Below, one piece after another: positions 49,831-60,345 of a stretch of 64,000 nt of DNA. Position 1 is the first letter of the stretch. Every line of letters begins with the position of its first letter. The DNA is taken from NCBI GenBank assembly GCA_963575745.1, contig CAUYUJ010002703.1, forward strand, positions 115,001 to 179,000, given 5' to 3'. The stretch comes from Prorocentrum cordatum. Its lineage: Eukaryota; Sar; Dinophyceae; Prorocentrales; Prorocentraceae. Made by a program: the position numbers and the translations under genes. Below the pieces are notes generated by a model that saw only the letters and a program-made list of their open reading frames with translations, was not told the DNA's origin and did no database searches.

Positions 49831-51289
49831 GCCGCGCGCTGCAACGCACGCGCGCGCGCGCGCCCCGCGCGCGCCCGGCGATGATGGCGACGACGACGAT
49901 TGATGACATCGTAGATGATGGCGGCGACGATGCGGTGAGGATGACAACAAAGATGATGTTGATTATCATAACGGTGATGATGACGATGACTGCGAAGGCG
50001 ATGACGCCGCCGCGCTGCAGCGTCGCCTCGCGTCGAGCGCCACCCCGTCGCGGCGGGTCCCCCAGGTCTCTCGGGGGCGCTCGCGCCCCCTATAGGGGCC
50101 GCGACTGGGCGGCGGCCGCCAGGGCGGCGAATGCGGCGCGCGCCGCGGGCGCCCCCTGGCGGTGGCGACGAATCCCCATCCCTGGGGGCGGCGTCGCATC
50201 ATGCAGGTGCACTTCCTGCGCGGTGCAGCCTTCGCAACGTTCGCCCGCCGCGAGCACAGCGGGCGCGTCGCGGCGCCCCCCCCCCTGACAACCCATCGCC
50301 ATCCCGTCTGGAGGAAGCGGAGGCGGCAGCGGCGATCTCCCAGATCTGGGCGGCGGGGCCCGGGGCCGCGGGGCGGCGCCTGCCGGCGTCGTGCGCGCGA
50401 CGCAGCGTGGCGCATCGCGGCGGCCCCCCAGGCGCGACGCGGTTGCGGCTGCCCTGCCCGCCGCTGCGCCGGGGCGCTTTCCGCCTTCCCGCCGCCGATA
50501 GTGACGGCGATGATGATGAGGGTTGCGGTGGAGACGATGGCGGGGCTTGCGGCGGCGATGGCGGCGATGATGCCGAGGCCCGGCACAATTGGCGCTGCAG
50601 CTCCCGCGCACGGCTTCGCAAGGGGGCGCCGACGAGGAGAGGGCGTTGGAGAGGAAAAGGTCGGGGGAGGGAGGCGCCGGGGGGGGTGGGCGGCGACCGC
50701 GACGCGGGGCCACAACGACGCCAACACCAATTGGTGCTGCAGCGCCGAAGACATGAGATGATGAGGATGATGACGGTGGTGATGGCGATGATGTCGAGGG
50801 GTGGCCTTGGGGGCCGCAATGGCGACGGCCGCGATGATGAGGAGGGGGCGCGGTCAATCGCGACGGCGCTGCAGCTCCTGGAAGGAGGAGAGGGAGGGGC
50901 AAAGGAGACTGTCGGGACTAGGGAGAGGAGGGGGAAGGGGAGAAGGAGCAGGAGCAGGAGGAGGAGGAAGAGGAGGGGGATAAGGAGGATCCGGCGAGCG
51001 CGACGCCCGAAACGAAATGGCGCTGCAGCGGCGAAATGGCAAGGCTCAGTCGCGCTGCAGCGCCAGCTTCAGAGCGAAACTACGTTTTCAGCTAGCAAGC
51101 GCGCCCCACCGCGGCTGCGCCATATGGGGCGCGACGCCCGAATATCGCTCCCCTCGCGCGGCGCCCGCGCGAGCGAACGCGCGATGGACGAAGTGCGCGC
51201 CCAAAGGGCGCCATCGGAGCTACCCGACGCGTGGGCTGAGCATCTTGGGTTCGAGCAATCTTCAAAGAAATGAGGCTGCATGAGGCTCG
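49831..51289. other. Start of the palindrome-rich domain; no definite exon
   Basis: GCGCTGCAGCG-type palindromes lie near 50011, 50591, 50733, 50864, 51019 and 51051. Long frames on both strands are Ala, Arg, Gly and Pro-rich and give no motif. The sequence may hold introns or the decayed 3' part of the large minus-strand gene. Confidence 0.45.
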
Positions 51290-51372
51290 CGCAGTAGCAC
51301 AGGCCATCTCGAATGAAGCAGATGTGTTCCAGCACCTCGGCAACCGCGCGCTTTCCCCCTGCGTCTTCCAAA

Positions 51373-51844
51373 CGAAAGAGTTCGCCGTGCTTCGCGCCGA
51401 TGCATCGGCAACGCGATGCAGTCGACGTAAGAAGACCCTGCAGCTCCGAACTGCTTCGCCAGCTCGAACGCCATTGCATGATTGGCCATGGACTGGTTAA
51501 CCAAGAAGTCGGCATTGAAGACGTTGCCGTCTCTGGGCTGCCGGGGGTGCCTGCCGGCGGCGCTCTTCAAGACATTGGCGCCCCAGCCGCTGGGGGATGC
51601 AACGGCCTGGCGCGCATTGGCAGAGCGCTTGCTGCTCTGGCGCTCGCGCTCCAGCGCCTGGCGCGACGGCAGGGCCGCGCCCCCAGCGCTTCGCGCAATT
51701 TGAGAAGTGGCGCAGGTAGTGAAACTTCTGGGGCGCAGTGGTTTTGCCGAAGACCGCGCGACAGGACATCAGAAACTTACGAGCAGCATCGCCCACCTTG
51801 CCCGCGTCTGCACGTCGCCAAGATGCCCGTATAATCTCTGCCAC
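51373..51844 (-). pseudogene. KFHYLRHF segment of the large mobile-element-like gene
   Basis: 51680-51844 reads GDAARKFLMSCRAVFGKTTA then PQKFHYLRHFSNCAKRWG. In a second frame 51373-51570 reads NADFLVNQSMANHAMAFELA then KQFGAAGSSYVDC. From memory, a K-H-Y-x2-H motif followed by a conserved C-terminal part closes a protein family seen in dinoflagellate gene sets. The function is unknown; the His-rich motif is compatible with a nuclease-like centre but that is inference. A frame break lies between the two parts. Confidence 0.4.
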
Positions 51845-52233
51845 GACGGTCGAGCGCGTTTCGAACGCTGCGCGGGCCGACCGCGCAGGCGCTGCAGCGC
51901 CGCGGGCAACATCACTGACGGAAAATCGTCAATCCGCACGCGTGGAAACAAGTCCGCACAGAAGCGCCGCCGCGCATCCCCCCGGATACATGCATTAAGC
52001 TACACATCGCCGCTGCGGCGTGCGCGCGCATTACTTGGCAGGCGGAGGTGCGAATCATATAACGACACTTGCACGGTTGCAAGGCCCTCGCTGGCGGTGC
52101 GCTTGAAGTGATTGCCGCCCGCGTGGGACCTCGCGCGCTTCCCCCCAGAGATCGCGCGCGCGCCGGGGGCGACGGGCGCGCGCCCAAGGAACGACCGACC
52201 CCGGAAATGCGCGCCAGCGCGTCCTCGCGTACA

Positions 52234-52668
52234 ACCGCGCTTCTTCAACGCCCGGAACACGTGCAGGACCAGAATGCGACGTGCACCGTTCACGAAGATG
52301 CAATGCGCCAAATCGAACATGACTGCCTCGAGCAGCCTGAGCGTCTGAAACCGCCCGGGCAAATGTGGGTCAAAATTCCCACCATGGCGGCGCTGCAACT
52401 CCGCGAATTCGCCCTGGTTCGCGACGCCGGCTCCGCCGCGCAACCGGTTGCAAACAGCATCGGGCAATGGCGCCGTCATCAGCTGCAGCCGCAACGCGTT
52501 CGGTTCCGAGTGGTGAACCGCGACTCCCGCTGCATCATATGTCACTGCGACCCAGACCTCGACCTTCAGGAAAACGTTGCGGCACGCCAAACAAGGCTTG
52601 AGTCCCGATGGCCCCCTGCGTCCGACCAAGCGGTGGATTGCATCCTCGCCCGCGATCTCAGAGCGTCG
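52234..52668 (-). CDS. KPCLACRNV / DLAH exon of the large mobile-element-like gene
   Basis: It starts exactly after a CAG acceptor embedded in CGCCGCTGCAGCGACG. The protein reads RRSEIAGEDAIHRLVGRRGP, then SGLKPCLACRNV (C-x2-C, zinc-ribbon-like), a mid part with AVTYDAAGVAV and GEFAELQRRHGGNF, then LRLLEAVMFDLAHCIFVNG (D-x2-H) and VLHVFRALKKRG. Composition is balanced and there are no stops for 145 codons. From memory this order (KPCxxCxNV, then a D-W-x-H-like motif) is typical of a large uncharacterised dinoflagellate protein family that looks transposase-like. Here the usual Trp of D-W-x-H is Leu. The 3' end may be at a GT or GC donor near 52234. Confident as a coding exon, unsure of function. 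Confidence 0.6.
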
Positions 52669-52885
52669 CTGCAGCGGCGGGCCAGGCGCGATAACATGAT
52701 TACATATATATAGATACATACACGCATATATACATCCATGTATATGTATGTATATATATATATACACGCACGTGTCTGTAATTCTAAACATACTTATAAT
52801 ATTATATATATGATGTATATGTTAACATATGTATGTATGCTGCATAGTCATGCGCGGGGCGGCGGTGCATCCGATGCAGCGGCTG
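52669..52885. other. AT-rich presumed intron
   Basis: Rich in TATATA, unlike the flanking GC-rich coding parts. Both edges carry GCTGCAG- or GCAGCCGCTGCA-like words. Confidence 0.45.
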
Positions 52886-53077
52886 CATGTGCATGCCGAA
52901 GTCAAAATGCGCAATCTCCCGCATGTCGTTGGGCCGCAGCAGCAGAGAAATGCCTGCGCTGACGTCGCGCCCTTGCCCAGGCCAGGACTGCGCGGGGATT
53001 GCGCCCATCGGCGCGGGCAGCCCATGCGGCTCGGTGGCGCCCGCGCTCTTGCCCCTCATCGTCGCGAGCTGGAACCG
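52886..53077 (-). CDS. Exon-like segment before the KPC exon
   Basis: The minus strand reads RFQLATMRGKSAGATEPHGL, PAPMGAIPAQSWPGQGRDVS, AGISLLLRPNDMREIAHFDF, GMHM. A CAG acceptor (TTCGCAGGCTGCG) lies just upstream near 53084. In the remembered family a Gly/Pro-rich segment with a conserved FF or LL stretch lies between the DE motif and the KPC motif, which fits this position. Confidence 0.5.
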
Positions 53078-53262
53078 CGCAGCCTGCGAACAAGTCGCGC
53101 TACAAGTGGCGCTGCAACGCCGTCGCATTCGAGCCCGAAAGCCACCGCGCACCCACCCTTCCCCTCCCCCCCCCACGCGTGCCCCGAGCTCCATCCGCCC
53201 TTCCGCCCCCCCCCCCCCCCCCCCCCCCCCTGCGTGCATCGATGCTGCAGCGGCGCGGGGCG

Positions 53263-53670
53263 ATCGCGAAGTTCCTCCATCGACAGCGCCTGCGGGCTGA
53301 ACCCCGCGATCGTCCAATACGTGCCCCGGCTCCTCCAATTCTGGACGCGCGCCAAAGCGTGCCCCGCGCCGATCTCGTCGCCGCAAAAGATCACGTGCCC
53401 GGGGCGCGGGGACGTCAGCGCGTGCTTCCAAAGCGGCGCCGCGGCGGGGGGGCCGCTGCAGTGCCGCGGCACGGCTGCGGGCCCACCGCGCGCTGCCCGA
53501 CGCTCGTGGTCTGGTGGAGCTTGCCGAGCGGCGTGCCCTCGCCAACCGCAACCTCGCGAGCGCCCCTGATGTCTCGACGACGGGGCCCCAGTTCAGGGGC
53601 CCCGTCGCGCTCGATGGGCGCCAGAAACAGCGCCATTGCATTGCCGCGCGCGAACGGCTGCTCGGCGCGA
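53263..53670 (-). CDS. GDE-motif segment of the large mobile-element-like gene (frame-broken)
   Basis: 53263-53430 reads WKHALTSPRPGHVIFCGDEI, GAGHALARVQNWRSRGTYWT, IAGFSPQALSMEELRD. The remembered family has a strand ending in Y-S/C-D-E-V-x-P-G-N, then Y-W-S-F and A-L-S-x-E-E-x-W; all are recognisable here (GDEIGAGH, TYWTIAGF, ALSMEEL). The upstream piece (53583-53670: EQPFARGNAMALFLAPIERD) is in another frame, with a 7-8-base G/C run at 53447-53454 between them that could be an assembly error. The Asp-Glu pair is a possible metal-binding site. A degenerate GCCGCTGCAGC palindrome lies at the 3' edge near 53245. Confidence 0.5.
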
Positions 53671-54412
53671 AGGCTGCTGAGGCGTCGCAGCTTCGCATGG
53701 CGACCCATCGGGCTGCACGCAGCCATCGGGCGAAGCGGCGCGCTGAGAGGCATCGCCGCGTGGGCCGCCCCGCGCTGCAGCGCAAGTCGCTGCGCGGAGG
53801 GCGAGCCCGAGCCCCGCCGCTATGAGGCAACCCAAAAAAAGCGGGGATATCGATTTGGCTAGACATGTTCCGTATATGTATATATATATATATATGCATC
53901 TCACGCGCTGCAAAGCTAGTAGAAGGGCGCATGCAACATGAAAGCTATACACCAACATTGGAATCACATGCGCGCTGCAGCACCAACTTTCAATGCGCGG
54001 ATCTTGAAATACATGGCGCTACAGCGCCATGGAGGCCGACGTTTACCTTGCTGGGTCTGACAGGCGCCGCAGCGCGAACATTCAATGCTGAGAGGCTGGG
54101 AAAGCGCTGCAGCGCGAACCCCCCCCCTCCCCATCGTCGCCCCCCCCCCCGCCCTTCCCCCGCCCCTGCCCCGCCCTCCCCACCCACCCGCCCCCTAAAG
54201 AAGAAACGCGCCACTCCATGTCTAATTGACTGGGCAGGCGCCGCAGCGACAAAGCTCAATGCTGAATGGGGCGGAAGGGCGCTGCAGCGCGAATTTATGC
54301 TGAACTGGCTTGAAATGCGTCGCATGACAGCCTTCGGGCGGAATGGACTGAAGAGGCGCTGCAGCGCCAATCGCGCTGACGCCGCTCGCAATCGCGCGCC
54401 CTCCCCACGTTC
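53671..54412. repeat. Cluster of GCGCTGCAGCGC palindromes with TCAATGCTGA spacers
   Basis: Palindromes at about 53771, 53971, 54015, 54063, 54103, 54237, 54278 and 54355 alternate with short spacers. Two spacers share TTCAATGCTGA or CTCAATGCTGA, so some are tandem duplicates of about 40-50 bp. An ATATAT tract is at 53878-53895. Confidence 0.75.
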
Positions 54413-54660
54413 TCAAGCAAGCGAATCGAGCGCGCCCCCCTGCGCGTCGACGCGCGCCGTCGCCGCGCGCCGGAGCCGCTCGCGCGACCTTCGTCTTGCA
54501 GCCACGCGGCGCTGCGGCGCGTCGCCGACGTCGCGCTTCTCGGCGGCGGCCTCTGCAAGCGACGCGTCAAAGATGCGCTTCATCTCCTCCACCTTGTTCG
54601 CCGCGCCCTCGATGAGCGCGTGGGCCGCGCCCGCCTTGCTGCGCCCATCTGACCCCCCAC
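54413..54660 (-). CDS. Helical basic/acidic segment ending in TGA
   Basis: The minus strand reads DGRSKAGAAHALIEGAANKV, EEMKRIFDASLAEAAAEKRD, VGDAPQRRVAARRRSRERLR, RAATARVDAQGGALDSLA and a TGA at 54413-54415. It is strongly helical and charged. An acidic run (EEEGDEEGGGDDEGAEEDGE) lies upstream in another frame, separated by a C/G run near 54650. No family recognised. It may be an exon of the large gene or a separate small gene. Confidence 0.4.
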
Positions 54661-54869
54661 TTCCTCCTCCCCATCCTCTTCGGCGCCCTCATCATCGCCC
54701 CCGCCCTCCTCGTCGCCCTCCTCCTCGCCGTCGTCATCCGCCTCGCCCTCCTCGCGCCCCTCCCCCCCCCCCCCCCCCCGCCGCGATCCGCGCGCTTGCA
54801 GGCGGCCTCGTGCCCCCGCCGCGCCCCCGCGCGGCGCCGTTGCGCCGCCCCCGCCGCTCCCGCGCGCCG

Positions 54870-55238
54870 CTATCTGAGCGCGCGCCGCAAGTCAGAACGG
54901 GCCCGCGCCTGCGGGGCCGCGTCAAAATCGCTCGCGCGGCGCCCCGCGGTCGCGGCAGCGACCGGCAATTCCATGCGCGTCAGCTGCGACAAGCGGCGGC
55001 GCACGGCGACGCGTCGACCGAGCGCGAGGGCATGACCCCCCGCAACAAATAAAACGCATGAATAAATTCTGATTCGAGCGATCCGCGCTGAAACCTTCGG
55101 CGCCTGGCCCCGACGGCGCGCGCCCACTGGAAGAGGCGCGCGCAATGCCCGGCGGCGCCCCCGCCCCGGCATCGCCCCCCCGCGGGCGTAGCTCTGCTTG
55201 ACGGGGCCAAGCGCACCTGCGAGCCCTCGGCCCGGCAC
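54870..55238 (-). CDS. Weak open frame, possible exon
   Basis: The last third reads RRRLSQLTRMELPVAAATAG, RRASDFDAAPQARARSDLRR and a stop at about 54870. The rest is Arg/Gly/Ala-rich. It resembles neighbouring coding pieces in composition, but I recognise nothing. Confidence 0.25.
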   Translation of the reverse strand: MPGRGLAGALGPVKQSYARGGAMPGRGRRRALRAPLPVGARRRGQAPKVSARIARIRIYSCVLFVAGGHALALGRRVAVRRRLSQLTRMELPVAAATAGRRASDFDAAPQARARSDLRRALR

Positions 55239-55689
55239 TGCGAAACAGAAGCCCGGGGGGGGGCTGCCGCGCAGGTGAACTCGCCGGAATCAAAACAAAA
55301 GGGCTCTGAATGTTTGTCCGCCCCGAGGCTGAGAGCAGGGCCTCTGGGGCCAGAAAACACCGACATATTTCCCCGAACCTCGGGTCAAAAAGGGGGGGGC
55401 CCTCGCCCGACCCCCGGCTGGCCCCGGCGACCCGAACCTCGGAGTTGGGGGCGGCCGCGCCGTGAGCGGGCCCCCGGGAAGTCGGCCAAGAGGGCGGGAG
55501 AGAGGACGCGCGTTCAAGATCTGCCCCTGGGCCCCTCCCAGGGCCCCTCCGACGCAGTCTTAAGAGGAGGGAGAGGATGGGGGGGCGGAGAAGCGCGACG
55601 ATGATCGCGGGGCGAAGCTGGACAGACAACGAAGTGAACCTTCCAATGGAAGCACCTCGGCACGGCTGACGTGCAGGGCGAGAAACAGG
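55239..55689. other. No gene seen
   Basis: GC-rich, with overlapping open frames and no motif. Confidence 0.4.
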
Positions 55690-57345
55690 AAGACGTTGTG
55701 CAGTGGTAGCTGGCGTATACGAAATATTGTGCTATGTTATGTTCGATTCAAGCCTGTCCCAATGTCGATCTGCTCTGCTGGCGTGGTATAATGTGTTCTG
55801 CAATTCTGTGTCATGTGGTGGCCCGTTCTGCCGTGACACTCCGCTCCACTGCCGCCGTTGCTGTAGTCATCTACGTTGGGCAGTTTTCCATGGAGTGACT
55901 CTCTAACATGTCATGCCCTTTTCTGTCTAATTGTGTTCTCGACGGGCCGGCGTGGCCTCGCGACGCCTGGGCGACACCGTCGACTTGTGGCTACTGTATA
56001 CGCGATGTGGTGCTAAAGTGCGCGTGCGTGCGCGCGCGTTGTAGGACTCGGCCCCGATGTAGACTGTGCCGCTGTGTTCCATGATGTTCTGATATCGACG
56101 GGCCAGCGCGACGTCGAGACGCCTGTCGCGCTAGAGGCATCGTCGTATCGCTCATTGAAATGAGTCTTGATTCCTGTGGCGAAGCTGACCAACATGCACG
56201 TACGGTGTACTATGTTACGATATCCCTCTGCCCTTCCGTTATCTCATTCATCAAGGTATGCTTTGTCATGCGCCCTTTTGCCTCGCTATGCTTTGGTACG
56301 TTATGCTATGCTTTCCCTTTTAGCACCGTACTAGGGCATGAAACGTTCGCTCAACTCATGTTAGACTATGATATGTTCCGCGATGTTTTGCAGGCTCGGC
56401 TCAATCTTTAATCTATATATGTATATAGATATGTATATATATATATACGATACGATATGTTAGTATGTGATACTATGTCCTGCTCTGTCGTGGCACTCCC
56501 CTCCCCCGCTGCACTACTGCCGATTCTGTCTTCAACAACGGTTCAACCGTGTTCCATGTAGTGACGATATGTCATGTTCTCTAGTATGTCCTCCTCTGTC
56601 GTCGACGGGCTGGCGCGACGTCGCGACGCCTGTGACGTTGGATGGCTGAATAGGCTATGGTGTGCTCAAATATGCCACCATATGGTTGGGGATGCTATGG
56701 CGTGACCGGCGTTGCAGTACTATCTCATGGCATGACAAACTGACATATAATGGTATAGTGTGCTCTCTTCCGTGATGCTATTGCCGACTCGGCTCAATAT
56801 CGATATGCTATGCTAAGATACGCTCTTCTGATATGTCGGGTGTCGTGCTATGATGTGTTATGGGATGTTGCACCATGATATGATGTGTCCTGCCATACTG
56901 TGTTCTCGTATGCTCGGCTATATTGTGTTATGGTGTGTTGTGTCGTCTTCTGTTCTACCATGCTGTGTTATATCACGTTGATTTGTCATGCTGGTGTGAT
57001 GTTATGATTTATCCGGCTATGGCATTTGCGTGTTCTGTAATGCTACCCTCTGCTGTGGCATGTTGTGTTACGGCGCGTTCGACGCTATGCTCTGTCGTAT
57101 TTTAACATGTTTGGTGCCGCTGCGTCATGATAAGATGTGTTGTGTCAATGTGTATTATGAGATGTTCGGTTAGGTTATAGGATGTTGTGATATGTTGTTT
57201 ATGTTGTGTAATGTTATGTTCGGGTGTGTTGTGTGGTATGCTGGTGTCCTCTATTTAGTGCTGCTGATATGTTATGTTCTGCCATGTTATGCCATGCTCT
57301 TGCTCTGTTCTGTTCTGTTGTGTCATGCTGTGTGCTGTCGCGTGC
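55690..57345. repeat. Degenerate TATG/TGTTATG-rich domain
   Basis: For 1.6 kb the words TGTTATG, ATGCTATG, TGTGTTATG and GTTCTG recur with no fixed period; the sequence is AT-richer than anything nearby. CGACGGGC-GGCG-GAC-TCG-GACGCCTG blocks occur three times (about 55943, 56097, 56603). It has no gene and looks like an old, degraded microsatellite. Confidence 0.7.
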
Positions 57346-57875
57346 GTCGAAGGCGCGAGGCGGGGCGCCCGGGGTTCTCGGGGCAACCTGGGGTCCGGCG
57401 GCCGCGGCATGCAGGGTGTGCTGCGTCATGTTTGTCGAGGGCGCGAGGCGGGGCGCGGGGGATCTCGCGACAACTTGGGGTCTGGCAGCCGCGGTCAGCA
57501 GGATGTGTTCTGTAGCGTTTGTCGGGGGCGCGGGGCGGGGTGGCCGGGGCTCTCGGGGCAGCGCGGGGTCTCGCGGCCGCGGCGCGCAGGGTGCGTTCTG
57601 TCGCGTTCGTCGGGGGCCCGAGGCGGGATGACCGAGACGCTCGCGGCAACTTGGGGTCTGGCGGCCGCGGCGCGCAGGGTGTGTTCTGTCGCGTTTGTCG
57701 AGGGCGCGAGGCGGGATAATCGGGGCACTCGGGGCAACTTGGAACCCGGCGGCCGCGGTATTCAGGGCGTGTTTTGTCGCGTTCGTCGAGGGCACGAGGC
57801 GGAATAACCGGGGCTCTCGGGGCAACTCGGGGTCTGGTGGCCGCATTGTGCTGGGTGGGAATGGCTGGGGGGTCT
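57346..57875. repeat. 88-bp tandem array, six units
   Basis: GTCGAGGGCGCGAGGCGGG recurs at 57346, 57434, 57521, 57609, 57697 and 57785, spaced 87-88 bp. Each unit also carries CTCGGGGCAACTTGGGGTC, GGCGGCCGCGG and GTGTTCTGTCGCGTT. Because 88 is not a multiple of three, all frames are visited; the open frames are not a gene. Confidence 0.95.
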
Positions 57876-57939
57876 GTTCTTAAACTCTAACGACCCAACC
57901 TGTCCGGCGGGAAAAAACACATTGCCGCGGCGACCAGCG

Positions 57940-58330
57940 CATGGCGCTGCAGCGCGTGTCCTGACAGCGCAGACAAGGCCGCTGCGGCGCCCGAACTCAC
58001 GGACGAGGGCGCTGCAGCGCATCGCCGCATCGGCGAGAATTGACAGAGCGCACCATGACACATAGACGCTGCGAGGGACGTCGCACAGCACATGAGCGCC
58101 CACACTGCAACGGCACGCGAATAAACACGTTAGATCTACAATAGCACGTCAAGGCTTACAAGTCGCGAGCCAGGCGAAGCCAGCGCTGCGGCGCCAGCCC
58201 CAAAACAAATGACGGCAATACAAGCGGCGGGCAACGTGAGGCCAGCGCTGCAGCGCCCGCCCCATATAAACTGACGGCCATAATGACACGCGATATGTTG
58301 TATAATCTAATCAGCTGATTGCCGTCCTCC
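57940..58330. repeat. Palindrome cluster and 72-bp duplication
   Basis: Palindromes at 57943, 57981, 58008, 58173 and 58245. The last two belong to a 72-bp duplication (CCAGCGCTGC-GCGCC followed by GCCCCA-A and TGACGGC-ATA). Confidence 0.75.
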
Positions 58331-58412
58331 ACTTCGTCCGTGCGAGCCGCGGCCGTCATGCCAGCTCGCCCCTGTCCTCATCCTGCTCATCGGTCGTCGC
58401 CCCTCCTCCGCA

Positions 58413-59232
58413 TCATCGTCCTCGTCCCCTGATCCTCGCTCGTCTCATCCTCGTCCTTCTCCTCCCCCTCCCCCACCCCGCCCAGCAAATTCCCGGCCCG
58501 CTGCCCGCTCGCCCGCGGCCGCGCTTGCCCGCGAAGCTCGGGTCGCGGCAGGTGCCGCAGCCGGCGGGCAAGTGGCGGCATTTTGAGCAGCTCGGCTGCA
58601 TCTGGCCCCTGGCCGTGGACTTGGCCATCGCAGTCTTGCCGGAGCCCTTGCCCTTCGAGCTCCTGCTCTTGCCATTGCCCGTGCCCTCGGTGGTCTTCTT
58701 GCCCTCGCTCGGGGCGCCTCCCTTGCCCCTGCCCCTGCCCCCGCCCTCGCCCCCCCCCTCCCCCCCCCAAGCCCTCGAGGGGGGGCGGGCGCGGCGCTCG
58801 GGCGCATCCTGGTCGGAAGCGCCGCGTCGCTCTTGCCGGCGAGCAAGCGCTCGATCTCCTCCAGCGCATCGTCCCCCTCGTTGACAGCATCGGCCAGTGC
58901 TGCAGCTGATTCCCCATGAGCTGCTGCGGCAGCTTCGGGCGACTCCGCGATCGCAGCAGGGGCGCGCCAGCGCTCGGCGCCGCGGGGCTCGCCGCTTTAG
59001 GCGTGGGTGGGCGACGCGGGAGGATCGACGGGTTGATGTCGTTCGCCGCGGGCGGCGGCGCGGCCGTCGACTGGAACGACTGCAGCAGGCGCTGCGCCGC
59101 GGCCATCGCGCCCATGCCTTGGGGGGCCACTGGGCGCCGCGGCGCGGCGGGCGCAGCCGCGGCAGCACTGCCCCGCGGCGCCCGCGGTGCAATCGTTGTG
59201 CTTGACGGCGCGGCTGGCGGTCTCAACCCCAT
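58413..59232 (-). CDS. Basic, Cys-rich protein segment (CSKCR motif), frame-broken
   Basis: Three frames combine. N-terminal: MGAMAAAQRLLQSFQSTAAP, PPAANDINPSILPRR. Middle: AAAAHGESAAALADAVNEGD, DALEEIERLLAGKSDAALPT. C-terminal: GKKTTEGTGNGKSRSSKGKG, then QPSCSKCRHLPAGCGTCRDP and SFAGKRGRGRA. The C-terminus has C-x2-C-x5-C-x2-C, a probable small zinc-binding motif; I remember similar CSKCR-GC-CR motifs in dinoflagellate predicted proteins beside the same helical and DE segments. Homopolymer runs (C runs at 58757-58767) fall at the frame changes. Likely nucleic-acid-binding, as inference. Confidence 0.5.
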
Positions 59233-59384
59233 CGCCTGTCAACGCGAGCGGGGCCCGACGTTTGGCGGCGTTGAGAACCGCGGGCCGCTTCAGCGGCGCA
59301 GGCTTGCATGGGATACATACCATGCACTATCTAAATTGCGTCTCGAAAACCCCGAGCCCCCCCGGCATCCGCAGACTGCGCTGC

Positions 59385-59544
59385 AGCGCATATCGGGGTG
59401 GCGACAGCCATGTAGATGCGACGCCAGACTGGCGAGCTCGCGCGTCGCGTCGATCGGGGGATCAGCGGCGCCAGAATAGGTGGCGTCGAAGATGGCCTGT
59501 GGCAGCTGGCGCGGGCCATCTGGAGAATTATTTCCAGGTCGCAT
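59385..59544 (-). CDS. Helical exon ending at a GCGCTGCAGCGC palindrome
   Basis: The minus strand reads RQLPQAIFDATYSGAADPPI, DATRELASLASHLHGCRHPD, M, and then meets GCGCTGCAGCGC (59379-59390). The remembered family has an L-P-x-x-x-W/F start and a final L-G-x-R-H/N-P-x-E-x-T. An exon end at HPDM followed by a GC donor inside the palindrome would fit well. Confidence 0.45.
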
Positions 59545-59589
59545 GCGTCATCTTCGCCGCCCTGCGTGAAGACGCGAACTGGCCACGTA

Positions 59590-59990
59590 GGTTGACGCGT
59601 CGGGAACTCCCACGAACGCGTCGCGCTTGCACGGCTGCAGCCAAGTAGGATCTCGCGCGCGGGCCGCCAATCTTGAGCTCCGCGACCACCCCGTGCAACT
59701 GATGCGCCGTCGCGTCTGGCAGGCGCGTCGTTGCCAGGAGGGCCGTCATTTCCTTGACGGATGCGTCCGATGGCGCGCTCAACTCGACGGCGCGGCATTG
59801 GTCGACGAGCACCCGCGCCTTAAGCCGCGACCGACTTCTCGGGGTCACGCAAGGTGCCCCAGTCGATTCCGGTGGAGTCCACCAGCCGACGAATAGACGC
59901 AAGCGTGCTGAAGCACTTCGACCACGCCATATATACTGAGCATACATGCGTATATGTGGATGTAATTGAATGCGCGCAATACATTCAGCT
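59590..59990 (-). CDS. Helical coding segment of the large gene
   Basis: The minus strand reads TPRSRSRLKARVLVDQCRAV, ELSAPSDASVKEMTALLATT, RLPDATAHQLHGVVAELKIG, GPRARSYLAAAVQARR. A preceding piece (FSTLASIRRLVDSTGIDWGT, LRDPEKS) in another frame begins after a CTTCAG acceptor near 59905. Strongly helical; no family name known. ATATAT lies in the presumed upstream intron near 59930. Confidence 0.45.
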
Positions 59991-60032
59991 GCATTGTGCA
60001 ACGCACGATGGCTAGCTCCTCGCAGGCATCGT

Positions 60033-60345
60033 CTACGCCCGCGATGCGGGCGTCACCGACGTGCCAACCCGCGACGCCACCGCTGCCAGGCGCTGCTGGT
60101 GGGCCGCCGAGAAGTGCGAGGCCCCGATCCTCGTCGTGAGGGTCGCGTCAAAGGCGGGGTCCAGCATCGCGAGGTTGTCGAGCTGCAGACGCACGCTAAT
60201 CGAGAGGGCCTGCTGGCTATGGGACAAACCGCCGGGTGCAATCAGTCCGCTCTGCAACGCGAACAACGAATCGCATGAGTCCAGGTTGCCCAGCGCGCGC
60301 TGGGCGGAGAAGCGGCGGGGGCCGCCGTGGCGCTCCGAGGGCGCG
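60033..60345 (-). CDS. Helical exon with clean GC-AG-type edges
   Basis: After an acceptor CTTCTCCGCCCAG (plus coordinates about 60302) the minus strand reads RALGNLDSCDSLFALQSGLI, APGGLSHSQQALSISVRLQL, DNLAMLDPAFDATLTTRIGA, SHFSAAHQQRLAAVASRVG. The upstream intron would begin with GCGCTGCAAGG (about 60452) after LCRELT. A G|GCACG donor may close the exon near 60060. Confidence 0.5.

Noticed and set aside
57274-57846. Long frames on both strands in the 88-bp array
   Set aside because: A period that is not a multiple of three visits all frames, and no frame is preferred.
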